A DNA stretch of 64,000 bases from Silene conica. Taxonomy: Eukaryota > Streptophyta > Magnoliopsida > Caryophyllales > Caryophyllaceae. The DNA lies in NCBI GenBank assembly GCA_029255685.2, contig CM055314.2, forward strand, positions 1,878,399-1,942,398, given 5' to 3'. The notes beneath the pieces are model-generated. The model saw only the letters and a program-made list of their open reading frames with translations. It was not told the DNA's origin and made no database searches. Below, in pieces: positions 1 to 8,616 of this stretch; position 1 is the stretch's first letter, and each line of letters opens with the position of its first letter. Both the position numbers and the translations under genes were made by a program.

Positions 1-184
1 TTTGCTCGGCTTGACTCATTAAGCTCTCGAGTCAAACTCACATGAGCCGAGCTTTGACCGAGCTGATCTCGAGTTGCTCGCGAGCTGTCTCGTCTCATTA
101 ACAGCCCTAATCTCGTCTTACAAATTTTTACTACCATTTTACAGCGAACAACTCTTAACAATCCTTTCTTTTTTTTTGAAACAG
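1..184. other. Intron or repeat sequence upstream of protease exon
   Basis: This stretch ends in a pyrimidine-rich tract and an AG (183-184) that serve as the splice acceptor of the protease exon. Bases 1-75 are rich in GAGCCGAGC/CTCGAG motifs. Similar wording recurs near 42955-43075, so this is probably dispersed transposon-derived sequence inside the intron. No exon is visible in it. Confidence 0.5.
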
Positions 185-700
185 TCGTCAAAGGTGATCA
201 AGTACACATCGCTGCTATCAAGCTCTGGCGATGCATCATTCTACTACTTAAACTTAATAGGAATAACAGTGGGCGGACGTAAACTAGCACTCTCGCCTAC
301 AGTATTCTCGACTGGTGGCACCCTAATCGACTCAGGCACGGTCATAACCCGCCTTCCCCCAGACGCATACACGGCCTTACAGGGGGCCTTCAGTAAGGCC
401 ATGTCCAAATACCCTAAAGCCCCAGCACTGTCAATTCTGGACACGTGCTACGACTTAAGCAGTTACACGACTGTGGCAGTGCCGAAGATAAGTATGTTGT
501 TTAGCGGGGGCGCTTCGTTGGACTTGCAAGTTTCGGGGATATTGTATGTCAAGGATTTGTCGCAAGTATGCTTGGCATTCGCAGGGAACGAGGATGTAGG
601 GGATCTCGGGATTATTGGGAACGTTCAACAAACTACGTTTGATGTTGTCTATGATGTTGCTGGTGGTAAGATCGGATTTGGTGCTGGTGGGTGTATGTAA
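185..700 (+). CDS. Aspartic protease, nepenthesin-like A1 family, 3'-terminal exon (partial gene)
   Basis: Last exon of a pepsin-like aspartic endopeptidase of the plant nepenthesin/CND41-like group (close in pattern to Arabidopsis At5g10770). These are usually secreted or plastid proteins. The exon opens in frame after the acceptor at 183-184. It encodes the C-terminal half: the FYYLNLIGITVGG strand, the second catalytic motif LIDSGTVITRLP, ILDTCYDLS, the CLAFAG segment, IIGNVQQ and the final GFGAGGC. The first catalytic Asp (DTGS) and the signal peptide are outside the window or in upstream exons. The stop is at 698-700. The reading frame is clean, so nothing suggests a pseudogene, but only about 171 of an expected 430-480 residues are visible. 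Confidence 0.9.
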   Translation, partial: SSKVIKYTSLLSSSGDASFYYLNLIGITVGGRKLALSPTVFSTGGTLIDSGTVITRLPPDAYTALQGAFSKAMSKYPKAPALSILDTCYDLSSYTTVAVPKISMLFSGGASLDLQVSGILYVKDLSQVCLAFAGNEDVGDLGIIGNVQQTTFDVVYDVAGGKIGFGAGGCM

Positions 701-1712
701 GTCATATTGATTGGGATATCATAAATTCTTATTTCTGACGGGGGTACCCGTCAGCCCAAGTATTACCCATGTGGGGTAGATGAAACAAAAGAGAATATAT
801 TGGGAGTAGCAAATTGCTTTGTCTTATCTACCTACATGACTAGCATTTGACCCGTTGCAAATTTACGGTTGCAATTTACAAAGTGTTTATATGTGAATGG
901 TTGTAGACAAAAGTTAGCATACCATTTGTGAAACTTGAAAGGTTTGGAAATAATTAGGACTATAAATCTATAATCAACTGTTCCATTAATTAGTAATTAT
1001 CTCTATTACTTTGAAATGTATTTTTTTTACCAAGATTGGTCCTTCATTTGTAAATAAACTTGTTTCGTGCTTCAAGGTAATATAGTATACCGGATTTTAA
1101 GAGTACATCTATTAGGCTGTATCGTAATATTCTCGTAATATCGTTTTATATTGTAAACGTATCAAATTAATATGAGCTTCCCAATATATCAGACTGGGCA
1201 TTCTTGATCTCCGTGCTCCAGTTTGAGAGGTATTAGGTCATATCGTTATATTCTCGTAATATCGTTTTATATTGTCTATCTTCAACTTCAGCTTTTTCTT
1301 ATAAGCTACATACTGAAAATTAAACCAGACAAGCGAAAAAACAACTCCAGAAACCACGCCAAAACACAGACTCTCGTCAACCAAATGCCCAAGTCCTAAC
1401 CATAAGCGCCACAGGGAACCGTCCGTCCTAGGATACACCCAACGTAGACTACGCACAGACTCATCTTCCGTTACTTTTACAAGATATTACTATTCCGAAC
1501 AACAAATAGAACAAGCGACAAGAAATCAACGGGATGAACAAGTAGAGAGCATCGTATGCTTGCAGAACAAATGACATTAACAGGTTTTATTTGGCAGTCG
1601 TACATTCTATAGTACTAAGATAGTTCAGACTTCAGAGCTATAGTAATCATATTGCTAAAGGATGCTGTACTGTATGCTATGAGTAAGCCTGCAATTCGAA
1701 GAGCTACAAAAC
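701..1712. other. Intergenic region with a small duplicated repeat
   Basis: No gene is seen. A segment of about 48 bp ending in TCGTAATATCGTTTTATATTG occurs twice in direct orientation (1111-1158 and 1231-1275), probably remnants of a small mobile element. The 3' flank of the protease lies at the start, and the 3' flank of the minus-strand PCNA-like gene lies at the end. Confidence 0.45.
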
Positions 1713-4286
1713 TCAGACAAGTGAGGCGGCTTTCGTGATATCTGCCAAGTGCCCAAGTTCCACCTCGACATCATCGCTCAAAGGAGAGTTGAAAACAGTC
1801 AACGACGATTTCTGCAAATACACAAAATCTCCAAGCTCCCTCAGGTTGAATCGCAGCATGATGCTCTGTGGTGGATCAGTATTCAAGCACAGAAGAAACC
1901 CTGGTGCCACCAATGCCGCCTTCTTCAGCAACTCACAATCACGCCACTCGAAAAAAAAATGGTGCCCCTGTCCCTTCATCATCCCCCTTATTCCATCCAT
2001 CTGCCAACCAATAAATAATATATACAGCATCAGAAACACAAATGTCTCACTAAATCAATATCAAATCATCTGGTTTTTCTTACCTTAGCGCGATTCTCAT
2101 AACTGTATGACCAGTTTTTTACTCCTACAAAGATGTCCAAATGCTCGTCTGATATATCCACAGTCACTGGTACATGGAAATTAAGCAATCAATGTCTGCA
2201 CTCTGAAACAAGTATATCTAAACACATCCGACATATAATGAAGAAAACGGAGTATATACTATATACCTAGCTTGTGCTCAGCAGCCTCATATGTTGCGAT
2301 CATCTGCAGTAAGTGTTCAGACAGTACAACAGCCTCACAGGCGTATCTGATGCGGGGTAACTTTACGTAGCCGTCTTCATCCACTTCAGCTATTTCCTCA
2401 GAGAATTGTATTGGCTCATCATTTCCTGAACCTGATCACCAAAAGTACATACATACATCAATCAAATGACACCCGTTCTGTCGCGTAATTCAACTGATAA
2501 TCTTTCAACATAGATCTGATCATCATCATCATCCTGCTAATCTATATACAAGGTTAGCCTATAAGTCACACAGTAAAACCCGAAATATATCACAGATTCA
2601 CACTTGTAACCCGAAAGAGCGATTGTTTTATCAAGAACATTGTTCAGCAAACCCTAAACCATAAACCCTATTATAACCCTAAGCCCTAAACCCTAAACCA
2701 TAAACCCTATAATAACCCTAAACCCTAAACCATAAACCCTATTATAACCCTAAACCCTAAACCCTAAAGAGCGACTGTTTTATCAAGAACATTGTTTTAT
2801 CAAGAACTTTGGCCTACTTCTTCATAACCCTAAACCCTAAGCCCTAAGCCCTAAGCCCTAAACCATAAACCCTATAATAACCCTAAACCCTAAAGAGCGA
2901 CTGTTTTATCAAGAACTTTGGCCTACTTCTTCATAACCCTAAACCCTAAACCCTTAACCCTAAACCCTAAACCCTAAGCCCTAAACCCTAAACCCTAAAC
3001 CCTATTATAAAAATCAAGAACAAGAATTATGTGATTCAAAAGGGCTACTTCAGCAAAGAAATCTACTGCGGTAGGTCAGGCTTGGAGCGATAAATGTAAC
3101 GTGGACAAAACAAGAATATTCGACATTTATCAAGATATCCAACAAAACGAACAGGAAAACAAAATTCATTACAGAATCAAGTGCTGAAATTAACAAGAAA
3201 TCCTCTTTAAAATCCTATACATTCACGAATAACAAGGCGTATGGAACTGTAACCCTATCAACAAAACAAGAATCTTCGACATTTATCAAGATATCCAACG
3301 AAACGAACAGGATAACAAAATTCATTACAGAATCAAGTGCTGAAATTAACAAGAAAATTAGAATTTATCATTACCAAATTAACTGTGACTCAAAAAAACC
3401 TCTGTAAAACCCTATACATTCACGAATAACAAGGCGTATGGAACTGTAACCCTATCGACAAAACAAGAATCTTTGACATTTATCAAGATATCCAACAAAA
3501 CGAACAGGATAACGAAATTCATTACAGAATCAAGTGCTGAAATTAACAAGAAAAACCTCTTTAAAATCCTATACATTCACGAATAACAAGGCGCGCGTAT
3601 GGAACTGTAAGAGGGCAACAAATTAGTTACGAAATCAAGTGCTGAAATTACCAAGAAAATTAGAAATTACCAAATGAAATGACAAGTTGATTAGAACCAT
3701 CAAGATGATGAAAGGTTATGGTATCGGTATCAGCAGCATCAACAAGAAGGTGGCAGATCCTTCTCAAGTTAACCCATTTCTTGAAAGGCTTGCTGTATTT
3801 GAAATCGATCAAACCGGTGGGAATCAACCATAACTGACTCACGTTTGTGGGACGAAGACCAACAGTGATCTCCAAACCAACTTCTCCGACTTCAATCACT
3901 CCCAACCCTACTGGATTAAAATGTTTTTCAGTAAGACATACCAGTGTTTGCTTCAGTTTAATTGCAGGGTGTACTTTGAAACTGAAGTTTGTTGATGGGT
4001 TTCCTTCTGAATGATCAGCAATGGAAGACGGGTTTTCTTGGGATGTTTCAGCAATGGAAGACGGGTTTTCTTGGGATGTTTCTGCAATGGAAGACGGGTT
4101 TTCTTGGGATGTTTCTGCAATGGAAGGCGGGTTTTCTTGGGATGTTTCAGCAATGGAAGACGGGTTTTCTTGGGATGTTGCAGCAATGGAAGGCGGGTTT
4201 TCTTGGGATGTTTCAGCAATGGAAGACGGGTTTTCTTGGGATGTTTCAGCAATGGAAGACGGGTTTTCTTTCGCAGGGTTTTCCAT
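1713..4286 (-). CDS. Divergent PCNA-like sliding-clamp protein with N-terminal repeat extension
   Basis: Four exons on the minus strand: 4286-3671, 2431-2267, 2166-2084, 2000-1713 (stop). Phases agree at each junction (1,1,0) and the model gives 383 residues. From about residue 103 the protein follows canonical PCNA strand by strand. LKQTLVCLTEKHF matches the first helix region. LRPTNVSQLWL matches the SSHVALV strand. WVNLRRICHLL..ADTDTITFHHLDGS matches the NLGNMSKMLKCA.NDDIITIKADDGS block. A short acidic linker ending GYVKLP stands where the interdomain loop is. Near the C-terminus, SIMLRFNLREL..F and LSDDVEVEL match the SLTFALRYMNSF and VVVEY strands. Identity is low. The last PCNA strand (FYLAPK) is not recognisable, and residues 7-94 are eight 11-residue repeats absent from PCNA. 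The ATG sits in CACCATGG context with a TATA box upstream. Sliding-clamp function is inference. Exon 2 could start at 2431 or 2425. Confidence 0.68.
2610..3005. repeat. Interstitial telomere-like repeat tract (CCCTAAA variants) in PCNA-like intron 1
   Basis: Dozens of CCCTAAA units and variants (CCCTAAG, CCATAAA, CCCTATTATAA) run through this block. They are interrupted three times by a spacer containing GAGCGACTGTTTTATCAAG and, in two cases, GGCCTACTTCTTCATAA. The block is therefore a higher-order array of telomere-like DNA plus spacer, not a simple telomere. It lies wholly inside intron 1 (3670-2432) of the minus-strand PCNA-like gene, whose transcript would carry the TTTAGGG sense. Confidence 0.9.
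3095..3660. repeat. Three imperfect tandem copies of a 155-200 bp unit
   Basis: The phrase CGACATTTATCAAGATATCC and its flanks recur near 3120, 3277 and 3474 (the last with TTGAC). The companion phrase CATTCACGAATAACAAGGCG recurs near 3220, 3417 and 3572. Copies differ by indels. They lie in intron 1 of the PCNA-like gene, next to the telomere-like block, and enlarge that intron. Confidence 0.85.
4010..4272 (-). repeat. 33-bp coding minisatellite (11-residue ENPSSIAETSQ repeat)
   Basis: Eight in-frame 33-bp units encode ENPSSIAETSQ with minor changes (ENPPSIAETSQ, ENPPSIAATSQ; the last unit is ENPSSIADHSE). The unit length is a multiple of three, so copy number can vary without breaking the frame. 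The encoded segment is polar, Ser/Glu/Pro-rich and probably disordered. Confidence 0.95.
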
Positions 4287-4377
4287 GGTGATTCTGGTTG
4301 TAATTCGAGAATTAAATGGGGAATTAGAGAGAGTTTGAGTGAAATGATTGAATGAATTATTTCTTACACTTCCAGTA

Positions 4378-4390
4378 GTATTTATACAGT
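4378..4390 (-). promoter_or_regulatory. TATA box of the PCNA-like gene
   Basis: Read on the minus strand this is CTGTATAAATAC, a strong plant TATA box about 95 bp upstream of the ATG at 4286. That leaves room for a 5' leader of about 60 bases, which is rich in CT (TTTCACTCAAACTCTCTC), a common plant leader composition. It supports the chosen start and an expressed gene. Confidence 0.6.
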
Positions 4391-4574
4391 TTAAAACCAG
4401 TAGTAACTAACTCTAACCGACTCTAACAAACTTAACAGAATATTATAACTGATTTTATAACAAACTTGGCAGTGTCCACGTGTGACAGCAGGAATTATTT
4501 CTCCATATGTTTTCGAAACTGTTATTTTAGAACCAAACTGAGAGGTTTAATGAACAAATTGCGTTAGATACTGA

Positions 4575-4805
4575 TATGCACGGAACAGGGGATTGACAAT
4601 TATTTAAGCCACCCCGAATCGTCTTCGATATTTCGACCCTTTAATTAGTGTCTGGGTTACTCCGGAATTTCTATTCCTAATAGAATATTTCGACCCACTG
4701 AGATAAGACGGTGTCACTCTGATTTTTGGCACAAAAACAGAGACGTAAAATCAGAAATATTTTATGAAGATTATTAATGATTTTAGATGCAAAATTTGAT
4801 GAATT
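4575..4805. repeat. Dispersed repeat, copy A (partner at 52011-52230)
   Basis: A stretch of about 230 bp containing CACGGAACAGGG, GAATCGTCTTCG, AATAGAATATTTCGAC, GAGATAAGACGGTG and GGCACAAAAACAGAGACG is repeated with indels at 52011-52230, in the same orientation. It is probably an LTR or other element end. Neither copy shows coding sequence. Confidence 0.7.
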
Positions 4806-5137
4806 GCATTTATATATGCAGGGTAAGATTTAGGGAAAGGAATTTGCCAAACAATGTACCCCTTGGATTTCCGTTTAATTGCATTCCTTGAATATTTCGT
4901 AATAAATCATTATTACTCGTGAATTTAATTTCCGCTAGAGTTATTCGTCAAATAACTATTCCGTAATTTCGTAAATAATTTAATAAGCGTACACTCTGTA
5001 CTTCCCGAACTTATTTTATACGTATTATTTAGGAAATCAGTCATCTAAAACAATCTTAATTACGCAAAAACAAACCGGTAATTACACTTAAATCACCTAC
5101 AAGTTGGACATATTATTTCAACAGTAAATGTTACTTG

Positions 5138-5200
5138 TGACGGAATTTGACCCGTCGCAAACTTGTGACGGATATCGGTCGTCACAAATGATAATTTGTG
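5138..5200. repeat. CGTCACAA-type palindromic MITE fragment
   Basis: It contains GACCCGTCGCAAACTTGTGACGGATAT and CGTCACAAATGATAATTTGTG. The same wording (CCGTCACAAGCTTGTGACGG, CACAAATGAGAATTTGTG) recurs near 15958, 33605, 40795, 61835 and 62045. This points to a dispersed family with a nearly self-complementary end. Confidence 0.6.
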
Positions 5201-5469
5201 TTATTTCAGTATTTTAGAGCCGAAAATAACTACCCAAGACATTCAAGAATCTCAATTCTCGTCCTGTTCAATTTCTGAATTTTATTACTTACCTAGTGGG
5301 ATGCCCGTGCGTTGCACGGGTTCTAAAATGATTGACTATATGTAAAATGTTTAATAGCGCTCTCGTCCGGTTCAATTTCAGAATTTTATTACTTAATTTC
5401 AATTGTGATGGCAACGCGATAACACCAACAGACCTAGATTAACACGGTGATAACCAGCCTACAAAAACG

Positions 5470-5556
5470 ACTGTCTGAGCACAGAGGTGGATCGGTCACA
5501 AAGCACAGAAGAAATGCCGGTGCCACCAATACCGCCTTCTTCAGAAAATCATAATC
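5470..5556 (-). pseudogene. Duplicated fragment of the PCNA-like last exon
   Basis: Minus-strand sequence here closely matches the last exon of the gene at 1713-4286 (1858-1945 in that gene). Translation gives DYDFLKKAVLVAPAFLLC with TDPP following, against DCELLKKAALVAPGFLLC and TDPP in the full gene. A stop codon precedes the block, and the frame runs into unrelated sequence after it. It is best read as a decayed paralogue in the same orientation. Upstream exon-like stretches at about 5747-5690, 5905-5830 and 6446-6345 may be further pieces (see findings). Confidence 0.7.
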
Positions 5557-6860
5557 AGGCTACATTTATCGCTAAATCTCCCAACCCAGACTTAGCTCAC
5601 CCGACCCATCCTGATCTCCGAATAAACCGTTTAGCACCGCAGTTAGCTGCCCTTTTAGAAAACACAGCAGCACTAAAGAATTTGTTTGGTATATAGCAGA
5701 TATATATCGTCTCCAAATTTGTAGTCCGTCACTGCAACAAAGCCTTGAGCATATGGCAGCACATACCACATAAATCCACACGACAGTTAGCTAATAGCAA
5801 CGACTCTAGTCACCACATATCAAACTTATTCCGTCTCAATGGTACGAGTTTCATCATTCCAATACACTCCTTCTCTTCAAGATCTTGGTCGGTCCAGTGA
5901 CGGCTGGGCAGTATAAAAACACAGATACTCGTGATAATCAAGCCTATATTACTCCTTGCTTGATCAGTTTACACTCGAATCCTCCATGGTTGAGACATGA
6001 GATACCAACAAATGGTAAACAATACTATAAATGTAGAAATTGAATTGATAACCTGTTTTAAGGTAAAGTACATTTAATTTACAACAAAGCACGTCAGGAA
6101 TTCCGCGATGAGCCTACCAACACAAAACAATACAAGTCGGAAGTCGCATACCTCTCTACAATTTTGATTAGATGTATCTCACTGGTACAACTATTATATT
6201 AAATATCAAATTATTGTATCTAAGATTTGGTTTCAAACATTGATCTGATCAAGCCTCACAGGCAAAACAAGTACATTATCCAGCGTACCGTTATTCATAA
6301 CTTGCGGCAAAAAAATTGTTAAGCCACACAACAAAGCACAACACACTTACCTTTGAAGTTTACAGCCACATGTGGTTCCCATAATGCCAATGACATACCC
6401 CTCCAGCAGAAATTTTCATCTTCAACGAACAACGAACTCCAGACATTTCTTACTGTAAATCCATTGAACAAACAAATGAGCTGGTAAATATTGAACAATT
6501 AACAAACTATCAAACTACATAAAATCTACCTAGCTAGAAAATTCTATTTTTTCTGTAGTTTCTACTGAATATGATGAGAATACTTTCAAAGTAAGCACCT
6601 GTTATGCACAAGGAGATGTCATATAGCTGACCCTCAAATTATATTTTAAAGAATAACAAAAACTATAGATGAAGTTAATTCCCCGCCGAAGACTGATCAG
6701 CCTTGAAAGGGGCAACATCTTAAAGAAGAACTAAACACAATTATCTTACCCGGGATCCCTGCCTCTCATATATATAGAACAATGCCTAATAAACAGAAGG
6801 AATTCATTAGCACTGATTTTTCTGAGAGCCAAAACCACAAGGGACCTTCGCCCTCCCAAT

Positions 6861-7032
6861 CATGGTTTTAAATCTCGGTATCGGTCGCAGTCGCGGTAGC
6901 GGTGTAACCGGACCTTACTCGGCCATCCCGGGTGGATCACGGGATTTCTCGGGCGATATCTCGTATCGGTAGAGTGAAAATCCGATTCAACTCGGCCGAG
7001 TCGTATCGTATCGGCCGAGATTTAAAACCATG
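6861..7032. mobile_element. Short hAT-like MITE with 8-bp target duplication
   Basis: The ends are perfect inverted repeats, CATGGTTTTAAATCTCGG and its complement, 172 bp apart. They are flanked by an exact duplication CTCCCAAT (6853-6860 and 7033-7040). The interior is rich in CGG/TATCGG words with no reading frame. The 8-bp duplication suggests hAT; with a 9-bp reading (CTCCCAATC) a Mutator-like element is possible. Confidence 0.85.
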
Positions 7033-7040
7033 CTCCCAAT

Positions 7041-8611
7041 CCTTCTCTTGATAACTGCTGTTCAATTACTCTAGTGACTTTTAAAGCTGGCGCTAAAACG
7101 GACCATAAAAGTATTTTATTAGGAAAACTTCCACAACCAATTAGTCGCAAACTTGGTAACATCACAAAGATATACTCCGTATATAGTTACAAACCTAAAT
7201 GTGAAACAAAGTATCAAGATGCTACACTCCGTCTCTTTCACGCCTGTCATGTCTAGAGAATCCATTCAAAGCCCAAAGCAATAATGCAACATCATTTAAA
7301 AAGGGTCCTCCTCTCATCAAGCACCAAAAAAATATACTCCCTGCGAATCTGCGATTCTCCGTAACTGTCCCTTTTTCCTTTTTTGGACTCCTCACAAAAT
7401 TACTAAAATTGACCCATTTCTTTCTTGAGTAAGTTTATGTTTCTAAAATCACCCGAATTCATTGGTGAGACCCACTACCCCACTTACAACCTTAATCCTT
7501 GTGCAAGTAGATTTCCAAACTATTGGAGGCAGTAACAATCTGAATGGCTTAGAAAATGTAGCCTCATAAAACTGCATTAAACTCATGTTCTGTTTCTTGA
7601 CCAATGAGCTCATATGACTTTGAATTCGAGATTCACAGGTATACTTTAGGCATTAGAGACAAAACTAAAAAACAGGTTCCTGGGCAGCAACCACACAGCC
7701 GATTACTCCTGTTGAAGACTGAACAGCTTAAAGCCTTGACTAAATGGAAGAGGTAGTATCCCACTGATAAAACAAAAACAATTATACAATACAGATTGGT
7801 GGACGAATTGTGTCTCCCATAAATGACACAAACATTAGGACACAAGCAGCATCCCATCTAGTCAACTGAAGCCTGCAGGCACGCTAACATTTATTTAACA
7901 AGAGCCGAAGTCCAACAAAGAGCCGATAACTAACAAAGATATCATCCTACAAATTCTTCTAGTCAAACTGTGACCGTGTCTCTTATGACTATGACAGTGA
8001 CAGCTGTAAAATAGAACATGTTTTATTTTACTTATCATTAGAAAAGAATAGCAATATTATTGAAGAGCCTAACAAGACAATCAATCCAAATACTAATAAA
8101 ATCACGAAAGTTAGACAAACTCAATTGCAAAACAAATTATCTGAGTAGTAGAGAATGTCTGTTATATGTTCATAATTTATATAGAAAATAGTCACAGCCA
8201 AAGCGCTAAATTAAAAAGCATTAACAGGATCCTTCACACAGTAGACCTAGCAAGAGTAAAGTTCCCGTGGCTTAAAAAAATGCAGGCTGCAACTATGATT
8301 AGTGTAGACTCTAACTAAACACAATCAGCTATGCCTCTTTCATTAAAAAAAAAGAATAAAACAAAGAAAAAAGCATGTTCAGTCAATTACCAACAATCTC
8401 CTAGCTCAGCTTTGTATCTAACCATATGATGGGCCATTTTCATTTTCAGCTCTGATAAACTGTAGTAAACTGGGACTCATAAAAGCTTCAGGGGTTATTT
8501 TTTGACATCTGAAGGTGTCTTTAGAGATCCAATGAAGGAAACAGGCACCTTAAAAGCCATTAATCTGCACACCCCCAACTAAAAAGTAATTTCAGAAGAA
8601 AATATGGCAAA
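7041..8611. other. Intergenic stretch without a recognisable gene
   Basis: No reading frame with domain features and no tandem repeat is seen. Base composition is AT-rich and resembles intron or intergenic DNA. Two short segments near 6690 and 7715 share wording (AAGACTGA(T/A)CAGC), but too little to define a repeat. Confidence 0.35.
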
Positions 8612-8616
8612 TGTTT

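Noticed and set aside
2610-3005. A true chromosome end
   Set aside because: Units are degenerate, interrupted by spacers, flanked on both sides by ordinary genic sequence and contained within an intron.
3989-4355. Plus-strand repetitive reading frames (MEDGFSWDVSA-type and SNGRRVFLGCF-type repeats)
   Set aside because: They are antisense or shifted readings of the 33-bp minisatellite. The minus-strand frame has the TATA box, good ATG context and in-phase exons, so the plus-strand frames are shadows.
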